DNA from: VXNF01 sp965116465
GTDB lineage: Bacteria; Actinomycetota; Acidimicrobiia; Acidimicrobiales; CATQHL01
Direction of reading: 5' to 3'
Length of the DNA stretch: 64,000 bases
NCBI GenBank assembly: GCA_965116465.1
Contig: OZ220687.1
Location: forward strand, 62,001-126,000
Part shown: positions 17,320 through 25,241 of the stretch, piece by piece
Position numbering within the stretch: the stretch's first letter is position 1
Layout of the letters: each line of letters begins with the position of its first letter
Notes under the pieces: generated by a model
Databases searched by the model: none
Told to the model about the DNA's origin: nothing
The model's input: only the letters and a program-made list of their open reading frames with translations
Translations under genes and position numbers: made by a program

Positions 17320-17712
17320 ATGGCAAGTGACCAGAACTCCGATTTCCAACACGGTTCTCCAACCGACGCCCAGGTCGCCCAGTTCGACATGCTCCAGCCG
17401 TTTCTCGTTGCTGCCCACAAAGAGATGGCAGAACTCTCCAAGAAGAAGCAGGACGGACCTGTCAACGAGTTCAAAATCCGGCACATCAACCGCTTGCTTG
17501 AGGCCGCCGAGAAGTCTCTGAACGGCGACGCTTCTACAGCGTTCTTGGAGAGGCTCGACGACGAGACCATCCCCCAGAACAGTGATGCCGTCCTAGTCCT
17601 AAGTCAGTGGCTTGCCGCGATGGCACAGTTCAAGACGCGGCATCACGGGTGGGATGGATCGACAAATCGGTGGTTCACGCAGGAGTCGCCTGGCAGCGAT
17701 CCCTGGCGCTGA
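17320..17712 (+). CDS. small partner protein of the upstream nuclease
   Basis: 130 residues, mainly helical and charged: FLVAAHKEMAELSKKK, FKIRHINRLLEAAEKSL, FLERLDDETIPQNSDAVLVL and the aromatic end FKTRHHGWDG. Not a family I can name. The tight spacing and ribosome-binding-site overlap with the preceding nuclease point to a stoichiometric partner such as a regulator, immunity or complex subunit (inference). ATG 17320. Confidence 0.7.
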   Translation: MASDQNSDFQHGSPTDAQVAQFDMLQPFLVAAHKEMAELSKKKQDGPVNEFKIRHINRLLEAAEKSLNGDASTAFLERLDDETIPQNSDAVLVLSQWLAAMAQFKTRHHGWDGSTNRWFTQESPGSDPWR

Positions 17713-17788
17713 CCTGGTTTCTTTGTCGCGGGCCCGGACTCGGCGGGCGCCCTTGCCCGTTTTCGCCAGCTTGGCGTTCCCCGCCGGT

Positions 17789-18062
17789 TCACTCACGGTG
17801 TGCTGCTTCGCTCATGGCGGAGCGCAGCAGCAGGCTCAGCGCCGGCACCACCCGCCCGTCAGCGCACGCCCCCCAGAACGCCCGCACGTCCTCGCCGCCG
17901 TCGTGGGCAGATCGATGTGCCACGCCGCTGGGCTGTCCATCGCCGCGGCACCCTCAGCCGGTGACCCTCCGGGGCCTCAAAGTCCCTCGGGAGCGCCCGG
18001 GCGCCGCGCCGCACGGCCTCGGTGAGCGCGACCAGGCGACCCAGGACTTCCCGCCGCCCCAC
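17789..18062 (-). pseudogene. hypothetical protein, frameshifted remnant
   Basis: Three minus-strand frames, read in succession, give a continuous-looking protein: VALTEAVRRGARALPRDFEA and HRLRVPRRW, then DSPAAWHIDLPTTA, then EDVRAFWGACADGRVVPALS with LLRSAMSEAAHRE and a stop at 17789. No single frame covers it, so at least two indels have occurred. The family is unknown. Confidence 0.45.
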
Positions 18063-18243
18063 TCGTCGCCAAGACGTTCATGACGCTTGCATACATGAGC
18101 GTTCTGCCGTCGCGGTGGGTGAGGTCCGCCGCGCGGGGCGCCGTGGTGTCGACTTAGCTATGGTCGATCCACCACGGCAGGCGGTCTGGTTCGTCGGGCT
18201 CCGGCTCGGTTGCGGCGAGGGATCAATCGCCAGCGCAGTGGCC

Positions 18244-18441
18244 TCATCCGCGCCAGGCGTACGCGTCCGGCGGCCGCGATTCGATCCAGTCTTGGACCTC
18301 GCTCTCGGGCCACCCGACCGAACGGCTGCCGAGGTGCCGCGGCTGCGGGAATTGGCCAGGCTGCCGAAGTCGCCCGAGCATCGTGCGACCGAGGCCGGCG
18401 CGTGCGAGAACTTCGGTCACGCGCAAGATCTGGTCGCTGAC
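18244..18441 (-). CDS. AlpA-like helix-turn-helix regulator
   Basis: About 65 residues, SDQILRVTEVLARAGLGRTM through PGQFPQPRHLGSRSVGWPE to SEVQDWIESRP, matching the AlpA/prophage excisionase-like winged-helix pattern. Such proteins regulate excision or transcription in mobile elements. The start is unclear: homology begins at about 18441 where the codon is GTC, while an ATG one base away is out of frame, so the gene may be frameshifted at its 5' end. It marks the segment as mobile-element-derived. Confidence 0.6.
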   Translation of the reverse strand, partial: VSDQILRVTEVLARAGLGRTMLGRLRQPGQFPQPRHLGSRSVGWPESEVQDWIESRPPDAYAWRG

Positions 18442-18494
18442 ATGTCCCCCGTCGGGTAGTAGATCGTGACGAGGGCCCTGGGGTGAAGGACGAT

Positions 18495-18824
18495 TCAGAT
18501 CTCGCCGCCGATTAACAGCAGATGCGCTTTGGAGCGCCATTTGTTGACGAGTTTGTCGAAGTCGGGATCGCCTCCGTTGCCCCAGTACTCCAGCGCTGAA
18601 TTCAGGCGAAGGAGTCGGGTCTTCCGGTCGGTGAATTCCAGGTCGCACTCGGCGGTTACATGACCAAGGCGGACCGCCTTGCGAATTGCTTCGGCCGACT
18701 TGCCGAAGAGGGTGCGGGTGCCGGGGGGGGTCAGCAATTCGCGGCCGGGCGCGCGAGCTATTGCGCGTGCCTGCTGGACGTCGATCTCGGCAGTGCCCGG
18801 GTGGCCGGGCTCGTTCAGGTACAT
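18495..18824 (-). CDS. small putative DNA-binding protein
   Basis: 109 residues from ATG 18824 with GGAGG placed 6-7 nt upstream. The middle part (LFGKSAEAIRKAVRLGHV, then LEFTDRKTRLLRLNSALEYW) resembles a helix-turn-helix reader seen in excisionase-like proteins, but I cannot assign a family. It lies just upstream of the AlpA-like gene on the same strand, so the pair may be co-transcribed mobile-element regulators. Confidence 0.55.
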   Translation of the reverse strand: MYLNEPGHPGTAEIDVQQARAIARAPGRELLTPPGTRTLFGKSAEAIRKAVRLGHVTAECDLEFTDRKTRLLRLNSALEYWGNGGDPDFDKLVNKWRSKAHLLLIGGEI

Positions 18825-19099
18825 CGTTCCCTCCTACGGTTGACAGCGAAGATCGGAGTACCGGTTGCGGTACCGGTCAAGTAGTCGTCACGGCGCCGGC
18901 TTGCGCGCCGCTGGGTGCGCCGCACCGAGTTCTGATCATCGTCCACCACCGACGCCTAGCCCAGGCGTACCCGCGCCAAGGCTTGACCCTCCGGGATGAT
19001 CGGCAGCGGCCCATTCGCGACGAGGTGCCGGAACGCCGTGATGTCCTCGGTCCCCAGATTCACCCTCCGGCTTTACCGAAGCCGTCCCGACAAGTGACC
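18825..19099. other. 275-nt stretch, no convincing gene
   Basis: Holds two near-copies of taccggt around 18859-18879 and, on the minus strand, a 35-codon GTG frame (18956-19063, VNLGTEDITAFRHLVANGPL and on) that may be a gene remnant. Nothing else is supported. Confidence 0.3.
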
Positions 19100-19951
19100 T
19101 CAGTGGGATTCGTGTTGTGCTGCGCGTCGGTAGGCGGCGAGTTCGTCAGGCTCGAGATCGTCGGGTGGAACGAGGTGATAGTGGTGTTCGCGGAGGATGG
19201 TGATCTCGTCGTTCACTTCTTCGAATTCGAACAGTGCGATCACATCGTCTCCCATGAATTGCGCTGCGATTGGGCGGGCGATCAGGTTGGCGAACTTCTG
19301 CTCGGCGACTCGGAAGTCCTGCCAGATCTGGATCACGCTGAGGACATCCGACCCTCCCTTTGCTTGTACTGGGAGGATGTGGTGGGCACCATGTTTGTCG
19401 AGGCCGACGTAGAGGTCGTCGGTTTCGACCTGGGAGCTGCTTGGGGTCCCGTCGATGGCGTTCGCGATTCTGATGCTCGTGCGGAGGTGGCTCTGCAGGT
19501 GGTAGCAGGCCAGTCCAGTGAACACGTCGAGTAGGCGGTTGTAGCGAACCCTGGCGAGCAGAGCCTGCTCATCCGAGAGCGCGTACTTCGATATCACGCC
19601 GGGCGTGGAATCGGGTAGCCGTATCGCTCGCAGGCCTTGGCGAGGCTCGATGAGATTGAAGGGAACTGTTCGCAGCGAGTAGACGGCTTTGCCGCCGGGG
19701 AAGATCGCCCATTCCCGTCCCGGGGGCGCCTCGCGTTGGATCGCCTCTGGGAGCGACATCCGGTAGCGACGCGAGTAGACGATGTCTCCGAGGTTCTTCG
19801 GGCGGGGTGCCCCCAGAGCCTCCGCCGCAGCGATTAGATCGTCTCGCGTGAACGAAACCTCTTGCGAGTCGGGGCCATACCGCTCAAGAAAGATCGCCTC
19901 GATGATTTGCTCAGCGAGACTCGCCGGCTTGCCGGACTTCTCAGGCCGCAT
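19100..19951 (-). CDS. type II restriction endonuclease (PD-(D/E)XK-like)
   Basis: 283 residues encoded 27 nt after a DNA methyltransferase on the same strand. The N-terminal part (FTRDDLIAAAEALGAPRPKN, IVYSRRYRMSLP) looks like a winged helix. The probable catalytic core is TDDLYVGLD (Asp179/Asp185 area) followed by ILPVQAKGGSD, with Q196-A-K198 in the (D/E/Q)xK position. The arrangement supports cleavage of the site protected by the methylase. A 13-codon frame starting in the methylase stop (ATGA) runs into this gene's start and may couple translation. Specificity cannot be read from sequence. Confidence 0.75.
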   Translation of the reverse strand: MRPEKSGKPASLAEQIIEAIFLERYGPDSQEVSFTRDDLIAAAEALGAPRPKNLGDIVYSRRYRMSLPEAIQREAPPGREWAIFPGGKAVYSLRTVPFNLIEPRQGLRAIRLPDSTPGVISKYALSDEQALLARVRYNRLLDVFTGLACYHLQSHLRTSIRIANAIDGTPSSSQVETDDLYVGLDKHGAHHILPVQAKGGSDVLSVIQIWQDFRVAEQKFANLIARPIAAQFMGDDVIALFEFEEVNDEITILREHHYHLVPPDDLEPDELAAYRRAAQHESH

Positions 19952-19978
19952 CGACTTGGTCGTGACCCTGCTGACGAC

Positions 19979-21403
19979 TCATCGCCTGGCGGTACGGAGT
20001 TCGGTCCCGGGCCAGCGTAGAACCAGTACTTCCTCGCGGAGCTGGTCCCGTGTTGCCGTGGCATGGCGCGTGCGGAAGAGGTCAATCGATTCCACTTCGT
20101 AGCCGGCGCGTTCCGCGATTCCGGCAAGAATCTGTCCGGTGTGGATCATGATCCTCAGGTACGAGGCCTGGTCACCCACGACGTACGCCAGACGAGCACC
20201 CGGCTTGAGGGCGTGGCTCAGCGACTCCAAGTGCCGCGCCATGCCGCCGAAGTAGAGCCTGGTAACACGGTGGTACATCCGCTCAAATCCAGAATCCTTG
20301 CCGAGGTCGAGGCGGCGAGTCTCGATGGCTGCCGCGATCCGTTCGACTTCGGTGTTGTCGCGGATCCAGGCATCGTCCTCGTCGTTGCGGTAGACGCCTC
20401 GTGTGTTGGACCGCACGAGGCCGCGCTTCATCGACTGCAGGTCCGCACGATTATGCAGGTAGCCAAGGAGGACCGACTCGAGGCGGACAGTGCGCGAATA
20501 GTCCTTCTCGTTCGGATACGGCGGCGAGGTAATGACCGCGTCGATGCTGTTGGGCTCGATTTGCCGGCCGATCGCGCGGGCATCGCCGGCGAGAGCCCTT
20601 GCCGGCGTCGAATCCAGCGGTCGAAGTCGGTGCAGGTCCGCGCAAATCGCGCGCATCCGGGCCAGCCAGGTAGACACGACTGACGCATCGTGCTTGACGG
20701 TTCCCACACCGACCTCCGGGCCGAACCGGAGGTTGCCCACCTCCATAGGAAGGATCCGAGCAAGCGCCAGTCGCTCATGGTCCGCGAACGTGGCGTCGTG
20801 CTCGCCCTCCAGCGCATCACGCAGGACAAGCACCTTGTGTAGAGGCAGGGCGCTGATGGAGTCTTTGAGCAGCAACTTGGCGCTCGGAGACGGAAGCGAG
20901 CGAAGCCTGACACCCGGCGGGGCCGAGTTGGTCGGTTCGTCCGAGATGCCGTCGGCGGCCAGGCGAGCCAGAGCCTTCTCCGCAACGAGTTCCGCGTGCC
21001 GCTGCAACTCGTCGGGTTCAGGGTTCCAGTTGACCTTGGTCGAGGCGGCCAGCCGCGATACCGGCACGGCTTCGAGGCCGATGCTGGGCACGCCGAGCTT
21101 CTTCGCCTCCACGAGGGTCGTGCCGGTCCCGCAGAACGGGTCAAGCAGCGTACTGTCCGTTCCCAGGTCGAAGCGCCGCACATAGTCACGAACGAGATGG
21201 GGTGGGAACGACAGCACGAAGCGATACCAGTCGTGGGCAGGAGCATCCCCCGGGAGCAGCGTGTTCATCGCCCCGTTGCTGCGCGGCCGCGGCGACCTGA
21301 CCATGTCGGCCACCGTAGACCACGACTCGCTCCCCGGAAGGGACATCGGGGACACCGCACCACCGTTCGGGGCCGGGCGGGCTGACTGATCTGCTTCTTC
21401 CAT
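19979..21403 (-). CDS. site-specific DNA methyltransferase
   Basis: 474-residue amino-methyltransferase (N6-adenine or N4-cytosine). The S-adenosylmethionine-binding motif DPFCGTGTT is at residues 88-96 and the catalytic TSPPYPN at 292-298, so motif I precedes motif IV. The C-terminus returns to the fold with GARLAYVVGDQAS. ATG 21403 is preceded by AGGAG. It is the first gene of a methylase-endonuclease pair. Confidence 0.88.
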   Translation of the reverse strand: MEEADQSARPAPNGGAVSPMSLPGSESWSTVADMVRSPRPRSNGAMNTLLPGDAPAHDWYRFVLSFPPHLVRDYVRRFDLGTDSTLLDPFCGTGTTLVEAKKLGVPSIGLEAVPVSRLAASTKVNWNPEPDELQRHAELVAEKALARLAADGISDEPTNSAPPGVRLRSLPSPSAKLLLKDSISALPLHKVLVLRDALEGEHDATFADHERLALARILPMEVGNLRFGPEVGVGTVKHDASVVSTWLARMRAICADLHRLRPLDSTPARALAGDARAIGRQIEPNSIDAVITSPPYPNEKDYSRTVRLESVLLGYLHNRADLQSMKRGLVRSNTRGVYRNDEDDAWIRDNTEVERIAAAIETRRLDLGKDSGFERMYHRVTRLYFGGMARHLESLSHALKPGARLAYVVGDQASYLRIMIHTGQILAGIAERAGYEVESIDLFRTRHATATRDQLREEVLVLRWPGTELRTARR

Positions 21404-21545
21404 CTGAGTCTCCTGCCGTACGCAACGACACGAGACCGTAGAGACCTACTGTGACACTGACGGAGCGAGAATTGCTACAGCGGGAGTGCTCCTGGCACGA
21501 TCCTCCCTGCGTGAATCAGTGAAGTTCTGCGCGGGCAGCGGCTGT

Positions 21546-22895
21546 TCAGATGCGCAGCTTCTCGGCGACTCTGAACGCCAGATCCAGTGACTGACCGGCG
21601 TTCAGGCGGGGGTCGCACATGGTCTCGTAGCGCATCGGCAGGTCGTCGTGGCTGACGTCCTCGGATCCCCCCAGGCACTCGGTCACGTCGTCGCCGGTGA
21701 GTTCCACGTGGATGCCGCCGGGCCAGGTGCCCTCCGCCCGGTGCACGGCGAAGAAGCCGTCGATCTCGGCACAGATGTCCTCGAGGTGGCGGGTCTTGTG
21801 GCCCGTGGTCGAGGAGGTGAAGGTGTTCCCGTGCATCGGATCGCAAGCCCACACCACCGGGTGGCCGGCGTCCCGCACGGCTGCGGTGAGCCCCGGCAGC
21901 ACGTCGCCGATCCGCTCGGCGCCCATCCGGGAGATCAGGGTCAGCCGGCCCGGGACACGCTCGGGGTTGAGCGCCTCGCACAGCTCCAGCACCTCGGTGG
22001 CGGTCGCCGTCGGCCCCAGCTTGCACCCCAGAGGGTTGTGGACGCCGCGCAGGAACTCGATGTGCGCGCCGTCGAGCTGGCGGGTGCGCTCGCCGACCCA
22101 CAGCATGTGGGCCGAGCAGTCGTACGGCTCGCCGGTCAGCGAGTCGGTACGCGTCAGCGCCTCCTCGTAGGGGAGGATCAGCGCCTCATGGCTAGTGAAG
22201 AAATCCACCGTGTTCAACTGCACGTGGTCGGCGCTGCCGATCCCGCAGGCGGCCATGAAGCGCAGTGCCGCGTCGATGCCGCCGGCCAGCTCCTCGTAGC
22301 GCTGCCCGGCGGGGGAGGAGGCCACGAACTCCTGGTTCCAGGCGTGAACGCTCCCCAGGTCCGCGAAGCCGCCCTTGGTGAACGAGCGAAGCAGGTTCAG
22401 GGTGGACGCCGAGGCGTGGTAGGCGGTCAGCAGCCGCGTGGCGTCGGCCACCCGGGCCGAGGCCGAGAAGGTGATGTCGTTGACCATGTGCCCCCGGAAC
22501 GAGGGCAGGGTCTCGTCGTGAACCACCTCGGTGGGACTCGAGCGAGGCTTGGCGAACTGCCCGGCGATGCGGCCCACCTTGACGACGGGAACACCGGCCG
22601 AGTAGGTGAGGACGACGGCCATCTGCAGGATCACGCGCAACTTGTCGCGGATGCTGTCGGCCGACAGGGCGTCGAAGGACTCGGCGCAGTCGCCGGCCTG
22701 CAGCAGGAACGCCCGGCCGGCGGCCACGTCGCTCAGCTTTCCGGTGAGGTTGCGCGCCTCGCCGGCGAAGACCAGCGGCGGGAACCCCTCCAGGACCTTG
22801 AGCACCCGCTCGAGATCGGCCGAGTCGGGCCACGTGGGTTGCTGCTGGGCCGGGTGGTGCCGCCAGCTCTCCCGAGTCCAGGGCTTGGCGGCCAT
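21546..22895 (-). CDS. aroG: 3-deoxy-7-phosphoheptulonate synthase, class II
   Basis: Condenses PEP and erythrose 4-phosphate, the first step of the shikimate pathway that feeds the trp and aroC genes of this window. The plant/actinobacterial class II type is clear from FPPLVFAGEARNL, FLLQAGDCAESF, KVGRIAGQFAKPRSSP, FRGHMVNDI, VHNPLGCKLGPTA, CDPMHGNT and DPRLNAGQSLDLAF. I prefer the ATG at 22895, 13 nt after the sigma-factor stop with a GAGG site, giving 449 aa; an ATG at 22943 inside the sigma gene is the alternative. Confidence 0.95.
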   Translation of the reverse strand: MAAKPWTRESWRHHPAQQQPTWPDSADLERVLKVLEGFPPLVFAGEARNLTGKLSDVAAGRAFLLQAGDCAESFDALSADSIRDKLRVILQMAVVLTYSAGVPVVKVGRIAGQFAKPRSSPTEVVHDETLPSFRGHMVNDITFSASARVADATRLLTAYHASASTLNLLRSFTKGGFADLGSVHAWNQEFVASSPAGQRYEELAGGIDAALRFMAACGIGSADHVQLNTVDFFTSHEALILPYEEALTRTDSLTGEPYDCSAHMLWVGERTRQLDGAHIEFLRGVHNPLGCKLGPTATATEVLELCEALNPERVPGRLTLISRMGAERIGDVLPGLTAAVRDAGHPVVWACDPMHGNTFTSSTTGHKTRHLEDICAEIDGFFAVHRAEGTWPGGIHVELTGDDVTECLGGSEDVSHDDLPMRYETMCDPRLNAGQSLDLAFRVAEKLRI

Positions 22896-22908
22896 GGCGC
22901 GCCTCGCC

Positions 22909-23739
22909 TCAGGCGGCGTCGGTGCGCTCGACGGCTCGCTCACGCACCACGTTCACGGCGCGCTTGACGAGTCGTCGGGCGGCCTCTGCGGTGACGCCCA
23001 ACTCCTCACCCACCTCGCGGTAGCTCCGCTTGCGGCCGTCCTGCAGTCCGAAGCGCTGCTCCACGGCGTAGCGGGCGCGCTCGTCCAGGACGGACAGCAG
23101 ATCGGTGACCATCTCGTTGTCGGCGAACGCCATCACCATCTGCTCGGGTCCGGGATTGCCGTCGGCGATGAGGTCGATCAGCTCGTTGCTGTCGTCGTCG
23201 CCGATGGTGCGGTCGAGCGAGGTCGGCGTGGTGAGCCGGTGCAGGCGGGCATGCTCCTCGTCCAACTCGTCGCCGTTGCCCGACACCTGGCGCAGGGCCG
23301 CCCGCAGGCTCGCCGAGCGGTCCCCGGGCAGGCGCACGAGGCTGGCCTTCTGGTCGAGCGCCCGGCCGATGGCCTGGCGGATCCAGAAGGTGGCGTAGGT
23401 CGAGAACTTGAATCCCTTGCGCCAGTCGAACTTGTCCACGGCGTGCTCGAGTCCGAGGTTGCCCTCCTGGATCAGGTCGAGCAGTTCCATCCCCGGGGGC
23501 AGGGGATAGCGCCGCGCCACGCTGACCACGAGGCGGAGGTTCGACCGGATGAAGCGGTCCTTGGCGACCGCCGCAGCCTCGATCTCACGATCCAGGCTCC
23601 GGGCACGCTCGCCGCCGGCCTTGCGCTCGGCGGCGGCGCGGCCGCGCTCGATGATCTGGGAGAGCTCGCGCTCGTCCGCTGCGGTGAGCAGCGGCACGAG
23701 GCCGATCTCGTTGAGGTATTGGCCGACTGAATCACTCAT
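22909..23739 (-). CDS. RNA polymerase sigma-70 family factor (group 2-like)
   Basis: 276 residues from ATG 23739. Region 1.2 (SVGQYLNEIGLVPLL), region 2 (NLRLVVSVARRYPLPPGMEL then DLIQEGNLGLEHAVDKFDWR and KFSTYATFWIRQAIGRAL), region 3, and region 4 with an HTH (SYREVGEELGVTAEAARRLV) are all present. It lacks the acidic region 1.1 of the primary sigma, so it is probably an alternative HrdB/SigB-like factor. An in-frame start at 23844 is possible but adds residues unlike the family. A perfect CRP-type palindrome lies 155 nt upstream. Confidence 0.92.
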   Translation of the reverse strand: MSDSVGQYLNEIGLVPLLTAADERELSQIIERGRAAAERKAGGERARSLDREIEAAAVAKDRFIRSNLRLVVSVARRYPLPPGMELLDLIQEGNLGLEHAVDKFDWRKGFKFSTYATFWIRQAIGRALDQKASLVRLPGDRSASLRAALRQVSGNGDELDEEHARLHRLTTPTSLDRTIGDDDSNELIDLIADGNPGPEQMVMAFADNEMVTDLLSVLDERARYAVEQRFGLQDGRKRSYREVGEELGVTAEAARRLVKRAVNVVRERAVERTDAA

Positions 23740-24136
23740 GGCTTCTTCGTCTTTGCTTCTCTTGGTTTCCCACCTCGCAGCGGGGCCGTCGGTGGCCGCC
23801 GGTGCGATCCTCTCGGTTCGGTCCGACTCGACTTGTTCCAACAAGTCCAGGCGGTGTGTTGTTCCCGTTCCCTGTCTCCCCGCGATCCGAGCTTGTGACA
23901 GATTTCACAGGTCTCGGACCGCCCTTCGGGCGACCGTTTGCGTTGGCCGCTGCAGGAGGAACTCAACCTGGTTCGTCAGAATCCGGTCAAGACCGAGCGA
24001 GGGGCTATTTGCCTGCGGATTTCCATACGTTCCATGCAATGTGGCTCTGGAGAGCCGCCACGCAGCACGCGCGAGAGCACCGCAAGCACCCGTAACTCTA
24101 GCGCATCGGGGCCGCCAGGTCCAGACAGTCGGGCGG
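23740..24136. other. 397-nt intergenic region between sigma factor and nadD
   Basis: Divergent promoter region. Apart from the CRP-type palindrome at 23894-23909 and the nadD -10 box at its right edge, I see no gene. Confidence 0.5.
23894..23909. promoter_or_regulatory. candidate CRP/FNR-family binding site
   Basis: TGTGACAGATTTCACA is a perfect TGTGA-N6-TCACA palindrome, the consensus of CRP and actinobacterial CRP-like regulators. It lies between the divergent sigma-factor gene and nadD, closer to the sigma gene. Confidence 0.5.
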
Positions 24137-24142
24137 TAGGTT
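24137..24142 (+). promoter_or_regulatory. -10 box of nadD (leaderless)
   Basis: TAGGTT lies 6 nt before the nadD ATG; no Shine-Dalgarno site is present. Confidence 0.5.
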
Positions 24143-24148
24143 CGCACC

Positions 24149-24757
24149 ATGGAGGATCCGTCGAGGGCGGCCCGTCCCGGCCCGGAGCGGCTCGGAGTCT
24201 TCGGCGGAACGTTCGATCCGCCCCACATCGGCCACCTGGCCGCAGCGGAGGCGGCCCGCTGGTCACTGGGGTTGGACAGAGTCCTCTTCGTCGTGGCGAA
24301 CAGGCCGTGGCAGAAGGTCGTCGAGCAGCCGGTGAGCGCCGCGGCCGACCGTCTGGCGCTGGTGCGCGCCGCGGTGGCGAACCTGGAGGGCTTCGAGGTT
24401 TCGACACTGGAGATCGACCGCGGCGGCGACTCCTCCACGGCTGAGACCTTGACGGCACTCGCCGCCGGGGGGCCCGAACTGTTCCTGATCGTGGGCAGCG
24501 ACCTCGCCGACTCGCTCGACACCTGGCGCAGCCCGAACGTCATCCGCTCGCTGGCGACCGTGGCGGTGGTGGGGCGGCTGGGCGCCACCGGTCCCGGCGT
24601 GCCGCCGCCCGGTTGGCGCTGGATCCCCGTGGAGGGGCCCGGAATCGAGGTCTCGAGCACGCACGTGCGCCGCTGGTTGGCGGAGGGGCGGCCGCTCGGC
24701 AGCGTGCTGTCACGACCGGTCGCCAGCGAGATCGAGCGCCGGGGCCTGTATCGCTGA
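24149..24757 (+). CDS. nadD: nicotinate-nucleotide adenylyltransferase
   Basis: Adenylates nicotinate mononucleotide in NAD synthesis. The 202-residue Rossmann-like protein has the nucleotidyltransferase signature GVFGGTFDPPHIGHL (HxGH), the FVVANRPWQK substrate segment and the C-terminal VSSTHVRRWLAEGR (ISSTxIR motif). ATG 24149 fits a TAGGTT box 6 nt upstream. rsfS follows 57 nt later, a common nadD-rsfS pairing. Confidence 0.95.
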   Translation: MEDPSRAARPGPERLGVFGGTFDPPHIGHLAAAEAARWSLGLDRVLFVVANRPWQKVVEQPVSAAADRLALVRAAVANLEGFEVSTLEIDRGGDSSTAETLTALAAGGPELFLIVGSDLADSLDTWRSPNVIRSLATVAVVGRLGATGPGVPPPGWRWIPVEGPGIEVSSTHVRRWLAEGRPLGSVLSRPVASEIERRGLYR

Positions 24758-24801
24758 GGGACGGCCGGCGGGGCAACCCAACGCGGCCCGTCCCACCGAT
24801 C

Positions 24802-24807
24802 TACACT
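24802..24807 (+). promoter_or_regulatory. -10 box of rsfS (leaderless)
   Basis: TACACT lies 7 nt before the rsfS GTG start, in the short gap after nadD. Confidence 0.45.
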
Positions 24808-24814
24808 GGCCGGA

Positions 24815-25204
24815 GTGCGGCACGGCAGGGACCGAAGCGACCTCATCTCCTGGGCGAGTGCCGGGGCGCGGGCGGCACAGGATCACTTCGGCCGCGACAC
24901 CCTGCTGATCGATGTCGCCGACGTGCTGTCGGTCTGTGACTTCTTCGTCATCACCAGCGGCGCCAACCCGAGGCAGATCAAGGCCATCTGCGAGGAGGTC
25001 GCCGGCGGGGTGCAGGCGGCGGGCGGACCCAAACCGCTGTCGGTGGAGGGCCTCGAGGCGCGCTCGTGGGTGCTGATGGACTTCGGCGACTTCGTCGTGC
25101 ACGTCTTCTCCGAGGAGGACCGCGAGTACTACCAACTCGAGCGCCTCTGGGGCGACTGCCCCCGGCTCTCCTGGGATCTGGGACTCGTCGCCGAGGCCGG
25201 CTGA
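24815..25204 (+). CDS. rsfS: ribosome silencing factor RsfS
   Basis: 129 residues of the Iojap/RsfS family, which binds ribosomal protein uL14 and blocks subunit joining in starvation. Family segments are DVLSVCDFFVITSGANPRQI, WVLMDFGDFVVHVFSEEDRE and YYQLERLWGD. GTG start at 24815. Downstream of nadD as in many genomes, and convergent with aroC. Confidence 0.94.
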   Translation: MRHGRDRSDLISWASAGARAAQDHFGRDTLLIDVADVLSVCDFFVITSGANPRQIKAICEEVAGGVQAAGGPKPLSVEGLEARSWVLMDFGDFVVHVFSEEDREYYQLERLWGDCPRLSWDLGLVAEAG

Positions 25205-25241
25205 CCGCCCGGCGCGCCACCGTCGGCGGGGGTCGCCGGCC

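Noticed and set aside
14375..21545. Attachment-site repeat of the tRNA-Leu 3' end at the right edge of the island
   Set aside because: No copy of the T arm/acceptor sequence is visible near 21.4-21.5 kb.
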